Shown piece by piece: positions 42,851 to 55,200 of a DNA stretch of 64,000 nt. Location: the NCBI RefSeq assembly GCF_019393635.1, contig NC_057867.1, positions 5,094,821 to 5,158,820 of the forward strand, given 5' to 3'. How positions within the stretch are numbered: position 1 is the first letter of the stretch; each line of letters starts with the position of its first letter. A program made the translations under genes and the position numbers. Below the pieces are notes generated by a model. It worked only from the letters and a program-made list of their open reading frames with translations. It ran no database searches and was not told where the DNA came from. The stretch is from Dromiciops gliroides (Eukaryota > Chordata > Mammalia > Microbiotheria > Microbiotheriidae).

Positions 42851-43842
42851 GACTCTGCCTTCCATTTTTTACTTTCAAGATCCCTTTTCCCATTCATTCC
42901 TTGCTGCTTAGGTGTATCCATTTATCCTTCTGTGCCTCTGCAGGTTTCTTCAACCATCAGTCTATCAGTGTTTTGGTCTTGCTATGTTCATCCATCTCTT
43001 CTGGTCTAAATCAATATATTCATTCACTTCTTCATCCATCTGTCACTGTCTAGGTCTTGCCATCCATTCGTGTTTCCTTCCTTCAGTCGGTCTAAAGATC
43101 CATTTGTTCATGGCTATGTCTAAACCATTCATTCATTTCAGCCTTGCCAGTTCTCAATTCAGGCATCTTGCATTGCCAAACTCTTTTCATTCATCCATTT
43201 CTTAGTTTCGATTTCACTATCAAGTACCTTTCTTACTCCGACGCTCACTTTGTTGATTTTTCCATTCACCTGTTTCTCACTGTCTTGATCTGTGCAAACA
43301 TCCATCATCTCCTTATCAAGACATCTCCTTCCATGCTTTCCTTCCTATCTTTGTTCCCACTGCTAGCCATCCTTCACTGTTATGGCTTGTCCTTTCATAA
43401 TCTGTCATTTTGTACGTATCTCCAGCCAAGAATCTCTCATTCAGTATGATTCTCTTTCCATACATTCCTCACTCTCTTGGTATCTCTTACCATCCATTTC
43501 TCATTTCCCCAGTTTCTCCATTCATTGATCTCTTGACATCTTTGACACTCTTCGATTTGTTCTTACATTTTTATTTTTAGCCGTTCATTATTCTAGGCTT
43601 CTCTTGGTTCGTTCAGGCATAGTTTTTGCAATGTCGTTATCTCTAGCTCTCTATTCATCCATTTGTCAATGGATGGTCGTAGACATCCATTAATGTCTCA
43701 TTCTCTTTGAGAGTATGACTGGCCATTTCTCTTTTACTAAGTCTAACTATTCATTTATTTCTTCCCTGTTAATTCTCAATTCAGTCATTTTGTATTTTAT
43801 ACCTCTTACTATTCATCCATTTCCTCCTAGTTAGATTTGGGT

Positions 43843-44018
43843 GGTTCAGTTTTCTTTTGTTTTTTTTTTTTTAGTTTGGCTGGGCATTGAAGGTTAAGTA
43901 ACTTGTCCAAGGTCTTGCACAGCTATTAAGTGTCAAGTGTCTGAGGCCAGATTTGAACTCAGATCTTCCTGAATCCAGGGCCGGTGCTTTATCCACTGCG
44001 CCACCTAGCTGCCTGCCC
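43843..44018 (-). mobile_element. tRNA-type marsupial SINE, diverged
   Basis: Reverse copy, GGCTGGGCATTGAAGG type, with CCTAGTTAGATTTG on both sides (43828 and 44020). Confidence 0.88.
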
Positions 44019-45683
44019 CCCTAGTTAGATTTGACTATCACCTTACCTATCATAGCCTGAATCTCTCCATTCACCTTTTTGGTGCCTGTGTATTAATCAC
44101 TGTGACCCTCTCCCTATCTATGTTCCTCAATCAGTTTTTCTCTCCCTGTATATCTCTCTTCAACCATTCACCTACCACTTCCTGGTTAGTTTTCTCTAAT
44201 CATGTGATGCTTCCTTGAGATTTCAGTATACCTATCTATCTCTCACTCAGGTGGTCACTCTGTCAATTTATCCTTTCAGCTCCCTCTTGTAGTCTGAATC
44301 GCCCCGAAAATCTAACTCTCCTCAAAATCTGTCCTTTTCCTCTTTTCTGCTAAGGTGTGTTTCCTCAGCTGTCCCTCGTTCATTGGTAAGGCCTCTCATT
44401 TTGCACAAACCTCAATATGCTGGGATCAATAACCAGGACTATGTATCTATTTTCATACATCCCCCACTCTGTTGGACTCCCTTAGGATCCCTCTCTCATT
44501 TCCCTACTTTCTCCATTCTTCCATCTCTTATTGTCTTGGTTACTCTTCTATTCATTTTTTGTCTTTTAGTTCTAGACATTCATCATTCTGCGCCTTGCTA
44601 CATCTATGCAACCATCAGCTGCACAATGCTAAAGGCTCCCCATCCATGCATCTCTCACTGTTTAGGCCTTGACATGGATCCCTTTCTCCCTCTCTGAGCC
44701 ATTTCTTTTTGGTTACATTTAACCAATCATTCATTCATCTCTTCCTTGCCAATTTTCAATCAGCGACCTCACATTGCATACCTCTCATCATTCATCCATT
44801 TTTCCTATTTAAATGTCACTTCAACTAAGACAGTCTGGGCCTCTCCTTTTAGCCTTTTGTTAGTGTCTGTGTATCATCCACCATCAGTATCTCCCTATCT
44901 ATATTTCTAGGTCCACTTTTCTCTCCCTATCTATTTCTTTATTCATCTACTACTTCCTAATTAGTTTTCTCTAAACATGTAATTCTCCCTCTGGACTTCA
45001 GCAAACCAATTCATCTCTCACTCTGGTCTGATTTCGGAGCATCTGACTCTTACTTTGATGACTTCTCCATTCAGCTGTCTCTCATCTCTGCACACATCCA
45101 TACCTCCTTCTCAAGATCTCTCCTTTCATCCTTTACTGCTTATCTATGTCTGCCCATAGGCCACCCTTTATGGTTTAGACTTCTCCTTTCACACACATAA
45201 CCATGCATTTATCCCCAGCCATGAATCTCTCACTCAGTACAATTCTTTCCATCTCTTACTCTCTTGGTATCTCTTACCATTCATTTCTCATTGTCCCAGC
45301 TTCTCCATTCATTGATCTCTTGATGTCTTCTACACTTTTCCATTCATTCCTGGACTTTTAGTTTTAACCATTCATCATTCTATGCTTTTCTTGGTCTGTT
45401 CAACCATCAGTTTCACAATGCTGAATTCTTTCCATTAATTTATCTCTCACTGTCTAGGCCTGGACATATATTTGTGTCTCCTAATCTAAGGCAGTCTAAC
45501 CATTCAGCTCTGCCTTGACAATTCTCTATAATTCCCTTTCACACTGTCATTCATCCAATTCCTATTATCTAGATTTCACTATAATTCACTTCTAATACCC
45601 TGGGTCACTCTATTCACCCTTTTGTCCCTTCCCCTACTACTTACCTGTTGGGTAAGACAGTTTTCTACACCTAACTGAATGTA

Positions 45684-45811
<128 letters not shown>

Positions 45812-46232
45812 CTTCCCTTTTTGAACTAATTTGTTTGAGAGTAAGGTTCAAGAGTTGCCTGGCCTGCCTTTACCACTTTCTTGTGTACTTCTTTTATGTG
45901 AGATAACTTTTCCCATGATTCCTCTCCCTTCCTTATTCTCATTGAGGAGATGATGGTGATGGTGATAAAGAAAATAAAAATAAAACATAATGGACTCCTA
46001 TCTGTGCCCTTTCTCTTTGTAGATTTTGTTCCAACATCCTTAACAATGATCAAGTTTTTAGGAGTTAAATGTATCTTCCCATCTAGGAATGTAAACAGTT
46101 TAAAGCTTATTAAGTTCCTTATGATTTCTCTTTCATGTTTACCTTTCAGTGTTTTTCTTGAATTTTGTGTTTGAATGTCAGATTTTCTATCCAGCTTTGG
46201 TCTCATTTATTGATTGATTGCTTGATTGCTTG

Positions 46233-46297
46233 ATTTTTATGGGGTAATGAGGATTAAGTGACTTGCCCAGGGTCACACAGGTAGTAAGTGTCAAGTA
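46233..46297 (-). mobile_element. tRNA-type marsupial SINE, fragment
   Basis: Only the 3' half: TATGGGGTAATGAGGATTAAG to GTAGTAAGTGTCAAG. Confidence 0.75.
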
Positions 46298-48130
46298 GCT
46301 TTGTTCTATTAATCAGGAATGCTAGTGAGATCTCGATTTTGTTGTGTCTTCTTTTTCTCTTTGCTGGGTAGGTTATTACTGGTTGGAATCCTAACTCCTT
46401 AGTCTTCAGGAAATCATATTCTGAGCACTCTGTTCTTTTATCATGGAAGCTGCTAAATCTTATGGAATCCTGATTGTGATTCCACAAGTGTTGAATTTTT
46501 TTCTTTCTACATGCTTAAAGCATATTCTCCTTGACTGGGAAGCTCTAGAATTTGGTTGTTATTTCTGGGAGTTTTCATTTTGGTATCTCTTTCAGGAGCC
46601 GATTATGGATTCGTTCAATTTCTATTTTGCCCCCTGGTTCTAAAAAGTGTGGGCAATTTTCATTCATAATATCTTTTTTAATTAATAAAGTATTTTTTCC
46701 CATTACATGTGAAGATAGTTCTCAACTTTTGTTCATTCATAATATCTTGAAATATGATGTCTAGGCTCTTGTTTTGATCATGGCTTTTAGGTAGTCCAGT
46801 AATTCTTAAATGATCTTTCCTTGATCTATTTTCCAGGTCAATTGTTTTCCTGAAGAAATTTAACATTTCCTTCTATGTTTTCATTATTTTGACTTCGTTT
46901 TATTGTTTCTTGATCACTCATGGTGTCATTAGCTTCCACTTGACCAATTCTAATTTTTAAAGAATTATTTTCTTCAGTGATGTTTTGTACCTCTTTCCCC
47001 ATGTGGCCAATTCTTTTTAAGTATTTACTTTCTTTAGTATTTCTTGTTCCTCTTTCAAAGCCATCAAATCTCTTTGCATATTTTTCTTGCATTGCTCTAA
47101 TTTCTGTACCAAATTTTTCCTCTAATGCTCTTATTTGAGTTTTAAATTTTTTTGTTTTTTTTTCCATCCCTTTCCTTAGCTCTTCTGGGAATTTTTGTTG
47201 GGCTTATATCCAATTTGCATTTTTCTTTGAATCTTTGCTTGTAGATGTTTTCATATCATTGTTTTCTTCTAAGTTTGTGTCTTGAGCTTCCCTGTCACTA
47301 TAGTAGTTTTTATGGTCAGATTCTTGGCTTATTTTTCATCCTACTTTGTAACTTTGTACCTTTATGTTAGACTTGTGCTCTGCAAACCTCTTGGGGTGAG
47401 ATGGGGGGGTGTCACTGTTTCAAGCTTCAGGATTTTTCTCCCTGCTGTTTTCACAGGTAGTTCTGAAGGTCTATAACTTTTCAGTGCTTTAAAGGTGGTG
47501 AGATGTGGGAAGAGGTATGGTAACTGTTTTCCAGGTCTATCTTCTAGTCCTGATCCAGTAAAGGCCTCTGTTCCATTTTAATAGAATGTGCTAGTGCTCT
47601 TTTCTCTGCCATGCAACAGATAGCAAGAAACTTGTACTCTCTCTGCTCTGGAGCTATGACCAAGTTTTCTGCTCCTTGGTGATGGCAAAAGCTCCTTTCT
47701 GCATTGGAACTGTGACCTGGAAGTCGGTAATGGTTAATGGTGTTGCTTTGTAGTGCCCAGTCCTAGGCTCGGTGCCTGTACAACGGTCATTTCATTGTTA
47801 ATTAATTTCTGACCGTTTGTCCTATCCCCTTACCATTTCTGGGCAGTGAAAGCTACTGAAATAGTAGCTGATGTTGCTACTGTTTCTGCAGCTGCAGCAT
47901 TCAAGGCCCACAGGTGGTGTTGCTGGTATGCTGTGCTCATATAGTGCCGTGCATGTGGGCTAGCAGCACCAGGATCACAGAATGATTTTTCTAACCTAAG
48001 TTGCCTTGGGATGGAAAAAGGTCTCACCCTGATCTTTGGTTGGCTATACTGAACTATTATATGATTTGATTTGATTTTTCATACTTGTTTGGAGGGGAAT
48101 ATTCCTTTGATTCTTCAATCTTGACTCCCG
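46298..48130 (-). mobile_element. L1/HAL1-like element, 5' UTR and ORF1
   Basis: Minus strand. The 5' end is near 48130 (GGGAGTCAAGATTGAAG) and the 5' UTR runs to about 47200. ORF1 follows: a coiled coil (47167-46860, with MEKKTKKFKTQIRALEEKFG and heptad-like KEVQNITEENNSLKIRIGQ), then the RRM-type region ENRSRKDHLRITGLPKSHD (46830-46770), then a degenerate C-terminal domain to about 46430. ORF2 is absent, which fits either a truncated L1 or a HAL1-type half element. Frames are broken. Confidence 0.75.
46676..46731 (-). mobile_element. 56-base L1 3' tail insertion
   Basis: Minus strand CAAAAGTTGAGAACTATC ... TTTATTAATT plus A-run, the last bases of an L1. The perfect 17-base duplication TTCATTCATAATATCTT lies at 46659-46675 and 46732-46748. 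Confidence 0.9.
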
Positions 48131-48534
48131 ATTCAACCTTTTATTAGTGTTTCTATATCATCTTCAATAAAACACTGCTTGCCACTTTTACTCCAGCCTT
48201 TGTTCTCTACCTATTTTTTCATTCATTCAACCACCAGGATATCACCATTCCAGGTCATATTTTCCTAAGCGGGGTACTCTCAATCACTCATTTCTCCCGC
48301 TAGTAGGATCTGTAAGAATCAAAACATCACTTTGTTGATTTCTCTATGCATTTTTTCTAACTCTTTGAATGGCTACAGACTTCCATATCTCAATTTCAAG
48401 AAATCTTCTTTCATGATGATCTGGCTTTCTCTCTTTTCTCAGCAACCCATTGTTCACTGCTCAACATTATGCTTTCTAACTTCGAGGAATGGGCAGGAAT
48501 ATACATACGGTAGTATTTTCACTCCTGTTGTTTC

Positions 48535-48757
48535 CTTTTTGTTATTCTTGTTTCTTGTTTCTTTTATTTTTGTTCCTTTTGTTCTGATTAATGTGGAAAT
48601 ATGTTTGACATAATGGTTAAATCATGGTATCAACTTGTGTCCTGGCCTCGGGAAGGGGAAAGAAATGGAGAGTGGGAGAAAAATTTGGAACTCAAAAAAA
48701 TCCTTACATGTAATGGAGAAAAATTAAAAATAAAAATGAAATTTTAAATAAAGGAAT
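48535..48757 (+). mobile_element. L1 3' UTR end
   Basis: TTGTTCTGATTAATGTGGAA, GAGAAAAATTTGGAACTC, TTACATGTAATGGAGAAAAA: forward L1 terminus without upstream sequence. Confidence 0.82.
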
Positions 48758-49204
48758 GTCCATGCAATAATCTCAAACCACAGACCCTAGAGTGACTCCT
48801 TTCTTTCTTTCTCTTCTGGCTTTCTGTCTTTTTCAGTCCATACTTCTCTGCCTCCTTCTTGTCATCCATGGAACTTTCGCCCTCGACTTAGATTCCTTCA
48901 CCCCGCCCCCCTCGGAGGTTAGGTTTCTCTAGGAATACATCTCCAATAGCTTCCATTCGTGCCCTCTCACACCTCTCTCACTTGGGTTCCTTTCCAAGGA
49001 AGAAAACATTCCTTATATCTACTTGCATTCCGGTTTCTCTCTGCCTGTTTCCCTCCAAATATTGCATAGTTAATTCTCCCCATCTCGACCTTTTTTACTG
49101 TCCTGGCTATCTCTGTCTTCTCAAATGTTTCTCCTTCCCTAATAAGGCTTGCAAACTTATTTTGCTGTCTTCGGATCTGGACACACATATCATTCACTCA
49201 GAAC

Positions 49205-52200
49205 AGCTCCCTTGCCACACACCTCTCACACTCTTGGCCTCTCCTTCCATCCAAGGCTCATTTGCTCCCTTCTTCCTTTCCTCCATCTCTTTCTGGCCTG
49301 GCTGCTCTTTCCCTGGTTTTTGGCCTTTCTCTTCCTGAACATCAGCAGGCTCCACCACTTCTGTTTATTGCATCCAGCGGGCTCCCCCCCACCAAGAAAC
49401 ATGTCCTCTCCTACTCCTTTCAGTCTCTAGATGTCAGCTAGCATTCATTCCTCTTTCTCTCACAATAGTCCCCTTTTGGTCAGGCTCACCAGTCATACTT
49501 CCTTTGCTTGCTGCTCCCCAGTTCAGCCAGCTCCCCCTGCATGCCTCTCTCCATTCATCCTCTTCCCCTGTTGGGATGGGACCATCCCTTCAAGTATCAG
49601 AGGTCGGGTCTCTCCTTTCACACCTGTCTGTGGGGCCTGTGGGACTGCTACCTCAGCCTCTCCCATCCTGGCAATCTCCATCCATCCATCTCACTCAAGC
49701 TTTCTGTTCAGCCACTCATTTTCCATTTTCTGGACACGGCCATTCATCCACCACACAGGGCTGGACTTTCTCTCTGCATACAACTCCCATACTGCATTGG
49801 ACTGCATGTAAATATCTGCCCCTCACGTGTCCCTTGTAGCTGCCAGAACTCCCTTGTTCTCATCTCCACTCCCATGTCTTTCCCCCTGTCCTTCCTTAGA
49901 CCCAGTGTAGACCTAAGACTCAGCACCCTCCCCTATGATCACCTGGCTAACACTCCTTTCTCAGCCACCATTCGTTCACTGTTCACCCTTTGCCCTTTCA
50001 CACCTAGCTGAAAGGGTAGCAATCTGCAGGCACAAATCTCTCACTTGGGACATTTCCATCCCCACTTGTCTCAGTCCCTTAGTCCCTCTTACCACCCATC
50101 TCTCCCTTGCCCACTGTATCCCTTCCTAGTAGTTCTAGGTCTCTCTTGCCTCCCTTCTTGGCTTTTGAGTTCTAGACTTGTACTCATCTCTGCCTCCTTA
50201 GATCTGAAGCCCCCATTCCCCTCACCAGTCTGTGGTTTCTTCTTTCCTGTATCTGTCACACTCTATCTGGGTCTATCTCTGCCTCCTTCCCTCAATCGCT
50301 TCCTTTCTGGACACCACGCCCACTCAGTACAGCACTTCAGCCATCTGTCTCTCCTTTGGGCAGTCTTTCTCAATAACCAAACATCACTGGTACTTATCTC
50401 CATTCACTTGCATCTCCTGCAGTGGCTCCCTGGCAGCCTGGCATACCTCACCCTCAGCCTCCTGCCTTTTTTTTCATTTGGGGACTTTCTCTGTTCCCAG
50501 GTATCCATCCTTTTGTGCTTTGGCTTCTGCTTTTAGACACACGCGCGCAGATACACACATGAACATACAAGCACACACACATGCACACAGATGTACACGC
50601 ACACACACACACAGAAACCACAGAGTACAGCCATCAGTCTCTCATGTGCTATGACTCTCGGCTCTCTTGCCACACGCCTCTCACACTTTTGGCCTCTCCT
50701 TCCATCCAAGGCTCATTTGCTCCCTTCTTCCTTTCCTCCATCTCTTTCTGGCCTGGCTGCTCTTTCTCTGGTTTTTGGCCTTTCTCTTCCTGAACGTCAC
50801 CAGGCTCCACCACTTCTGTTTATTGCATCCAGCGGGCTCCCCCCCACCAAGAATTATGTCCTCTCCTATTCCTTTCAGTCTCTAGATGTCAGCTAGCATT
50901 CATTCCTCTTTCTCTCACAATAGTCCCCTTTTGGTCAGGCTCACCAGTCATACTTCCTTTGCTTGCTGCTCCCCAGTTCAGCCAGCTCCCCCTGCATGCC
51001 TCTCTCCATTCATCCTCTTCCCCTGCTGGGATGGGACCATCCCTTCAAGTATCAGAGGTCGGGTCTCTCCTTTCACACCTATCTGTGGGGCCTGTGGGAC
51101 TGCTACCTCAGCCTCTCCCATCCTGGCAATCTCCATCCATCCATCTCACTCAAGCTTTCTGTTCAGCCACTCATTTTCCACTTTCTGGACACGGCCATTC
51201 ATGCACCACACAGGGCTGGACTTTCTCTCTGCATACATCTTCCATACTGCATTGGACTGCACGTAAATATCTGCCCCTCAGGTGTCCCTTGTAGCTGCCA
51301 GATCTCCTTGTTCTCATCTCCACTCCCATGTCTCTCCCCCTGTCCTTCCTTAGACCCAATGTAGACCTAAGACTCAGCACCCTCCCCTATGATCACCTGG
51401 CTAACACTCCTTTCTCAGCCACCATTCGTTCACTGTTCACCCTTTGCCCTTTCACACCTAGCTGAAAGGGTAGCAATCTGCAGGCACAAATCTCTCACTT
51501 GGGACCTTTCCATCCCCACTTGTCTCAGTCCCTTAGTCCCTCTTACCACCCATCTCTCCCTTGCCCCCTGTATCCCTTCCTAGTAGTTCTAGGTCTCTCT
51601 TGCCTCCCTTCTTGGCTTTTGAGTTCTAGACTTGTACTCATCTCTGCCTCCTTAGATCTGAAGCCCCCATTCCTCTCACCAGTCTGTGGTTTCTTCTTTC
51701 CTGTATCTGTCACACTCTATCTGGGTCTATCTCTGCCTCCTTCCCTCAATCGCTTCCTTTCTGGACACCACGCCCACTCAGTACAGCACTTCAGCCATCT
51801 GTCTCTCCTTTGGGCAGTCTTTCTCAATAACCAAACATCACTGGTACTTATCTCCATTCACTTGCATCTCCTGCAGTGGCTCCCTGGCAGCCTGGCATAC
51901 CTCACCCTCAGCCTCCTGCCTTTTTTTTCGTTTGGGGACTTTCTCTGTTCCTAGGTATCCATCCTTTTGTGCTTTGGCTTCTGCTTTTAGACACACGCGC
52001 GCAGACACACACATGAACACATACGTACACACACATACACACGCAGACAGATACACACATGAACATACAAGCACACACGCACACACACAGACACAAACAC
52101 AGAAACCACAGAGCGCAGCCATCAGTCTCTCATGTGCTATGACTCTCGGCTCTCTTGCCACACACCTCTCACACTCTTGGCCTCTCCTTCCATCCAAGGC

Positions 52201-55200
52201 TCATTTGCTCCCTTCTTCCTTTCCTCCATCTCTTTCTGGCCTGGCTGCTCTTTCTCTGGTTTTTGGCCTTTCTCTTACTGAACGTCACCAGGCTCCACCA
52301 CTTCTGTTTATTGCATCCAGCGGGCTCCCCCCCACCAAGAATTATGTCCTCTCCTATTCCTTTCAGTCTCTAGATGTCAGCTAGCATTCATTCCTCTTTC
52401 TCTCACAATAGTCCCCTTTTGGTCAGGCTCACCAGTCATACTTCCTTTGCTTGCTGCTCCCCAGTTCAGCCAGCTCCCCCTGCATGCCTCTCTCCATTCA
52501 TCCTCTTCCCCTGCTGGGATGGGACCATCCCTTCAAGTATCAGAGGTCGGGTCTCTCCTTTCACACCTATCTGTGGGGCCTGTGGGACTGCTACCTCAGC
52601 CTCTCCCATCCTGGCAATCTCCATCCATCCATCTCACTCAAGCTTTCTGTTCAGCCACTCATTTTCCACTTTCTGGACACGGCCATTCATGCACCACACA
52701 GGGCTGGACTTTCTCTCTGCATACATCTTCCATACTGCATTGGACTGCACGTAAATATCTGCCCCTCAGGTGTCCCTTGTAGCTGCCAGATCTCCTTGTT
52801 CTCATGTCCACTCCCATGTCTCTCCCCCTGTCCTTCCTTAGACCCAGTGTAGACCTAAGACTCAGCACCCTCCCCTATGATCACCTGGCTAACACTCCTT
52901 TCTCAACCACCATTCGTTCACTGTTCACCCTTTGCCCTTTCACACCTAGCTGAAAGGGTAGCAATCTGCAGGCACAAATCTCTCACTTGGGACCTTTCCA
53001 TCCCCACTTGTCTCAGTCCCTTAGTCCCTCTTACCACCCATCTCTCCCTTGCCCCCTGTATCCCTTCCTAGTAGTTCTAGGTCTCTCTTGCCTCCCTTCT
53101 TGGCTTTTGAGTTCTAGACTTGCACTCATCTCTGCCTCCTTAGATCTGAAGCCCCCATTCCTCTCACCAGTCTGTGGTTTCTTCTTTCCTGTATCTGTCA
53201 CACTCTATCTGGGTCTATCTCTGCCTCCTTCCCTCAATCGCTTCCTTTCTGGACACCACGCCCACTCAGTACAGCACTTCAGCCATCTGTCTCTCCTTTG
53301 GGCAGTCTTTCTCAATAACCAAACATCACTGGTACTTATCTCCATTCACTTGCATCTCCTGCAGTGGCTCCCTGGCAGCCTGGCATACCTCACCCTCAGC
53401 CTCCTGCCTTTTTTTCGTTTGGGGACTTTCTCTGTTCCCAGGTATCCATCCTTTTGTGCTTTGGCTTCTGCTTTTAGACACACGCGCGCAGACACACACA
53501 TGAACACATACGTACAAACACATACACACGCAGACAGATACACACATGAACATACAAGCACACACGCACACACACAGACACAAACACAGAAACCACAGAG
53601 CGCAGCCATCAGTCTCTCATGTGCTATGACTCTCGGCTCTCTTGCCACACACCTCTCACACTCTTGGCCTCTCCTTCCATCCAAGGCTCATTTGCTCCCT
53701 TCTTCCTTTCCTCCATCTCTTTCTGGCCTGGCTGCTCTTTCCCTGGTTTTTGGCCTTTCTCTTCCTGAACGTCACTAGGCTCCACCACTTCTGTTTATTG
53801 CATCCAGCGGGCTCCCCCCCACCAAGAATTATGTCCTCTCCTATTCCTTTCAGTCTCTAGATGTCAGCTAGCATTCATTCCTCTTTCTCTCACAATAGTC
53901 CCCTTTTGGTCAGGCTCACCAGTCATACTTCCTTTGCTTGCTGCTCCCCAGTTCAGCCAGCTCCCCCTGCATGCCTCTCTCCATTCATCCTCTTCCCCTG
54001 TTGGGATGGGACCATCCCTTCAAGTATCAGAGGTTGGGTCTCTCCTTTCACACCTGTCTGTGGGGCCTGTGGGACTGCTACCTCAGCCTCTCCCATCCTG
54101 GCAATCTCCATCCATCCATCTCACTCGAGCTTTCTGTTCAGCCACTCATTTTCCATTTTCTGGACACGGCCATTCATCCACCACACAGGGCTGGACTTTC
54201 TCTCTGCATACAACTCCCATACTGCATTGGACTGCATGTAAATATCTGCCCCTCACGTGTCCCTTGTAGCTGCCAGAACTCCCTTGTTCTCATCTCCACT
54301 CCCATGTCTTTCCCCCTGTCCTTCCTTAGACCCAGTGTAGACCTAAGACTCAGCACCCTCCCCTATGATCACCTGGCTAACACTCCTTTCTCAGCCACCA
54401 TTCGTTCACTGTTCACCCTTTGCCCTTTCACACCTAGCTGAAAGGGTAGCAATCTGCAGGCACAAATCTCTCACTTGGGACATTTCCATCCCCACTTGTC
54501 TCAGTCCCTTAGTCCCTCTTACCACCCATCTCTCCCTTGCCCCCTGTATCCCTTCCTAGTAGTTCTAGGTCTCTCTTGCCTCCCTTCTTGGCTTTTGAGT
54601 TCTAGACTTGTACTCATCTCTGCCTCCTTAGATCTGAAGCCCCCATTCCCCTCACCAGTCTGTGGTTTCTTCTTTCCTGTATCTGTCACACTCTATCTGG
54701 GTCTATCTCTGCCTCCTTCCCTCAATCGCTTCCTTTCTGGACACCACGCCCACTCAGTACAGCACTTCAGCCATCTGTCTCTCCTTTGGGCAGTCTTTCT
54801 CAATAACCAAACATCACTGGTACTTATCTCCATTCACTTGCATCTCCTGCAGTGGCTCCCTGGCAGCCTGGCATACCTCACCCTCAGCCTCCTGCCTTTT
54901 TTTTCGTTTGGGGACTTTCTCTGTTCCCAGGTATCCATCCTTTTGTGCTTTGGCTTCTGCTTTTAGACACACGCGCGCAGATACACACATGAACATACAA
55001 GCACACGCACACACACACAGAAACCACAGAGTACAGCCATCAGTCTCTCATGTGCTATGACTCTCGGCTCTCTTGCCACACACCTCTCACACTCTTGGCC
55101 TCTCCTTCCTTCCAAGGCTCATTTCCTCCCTTCTTCATTTCCTCCATCTCTTTCTGGCCTGGCTGCTCTTTCCCTGGTTTTTGGCCTTTCTCTTCCTGAA

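Noticed and set aside
358-42893. Many 60-120 codon frames with words such as LPRVTQLVSVKCLRPDLNSG or GLRHLTLTSCVTLGKSLNP
   Set aside because: They are the two strands of the tRNA-type SINE read through, not host proteins.
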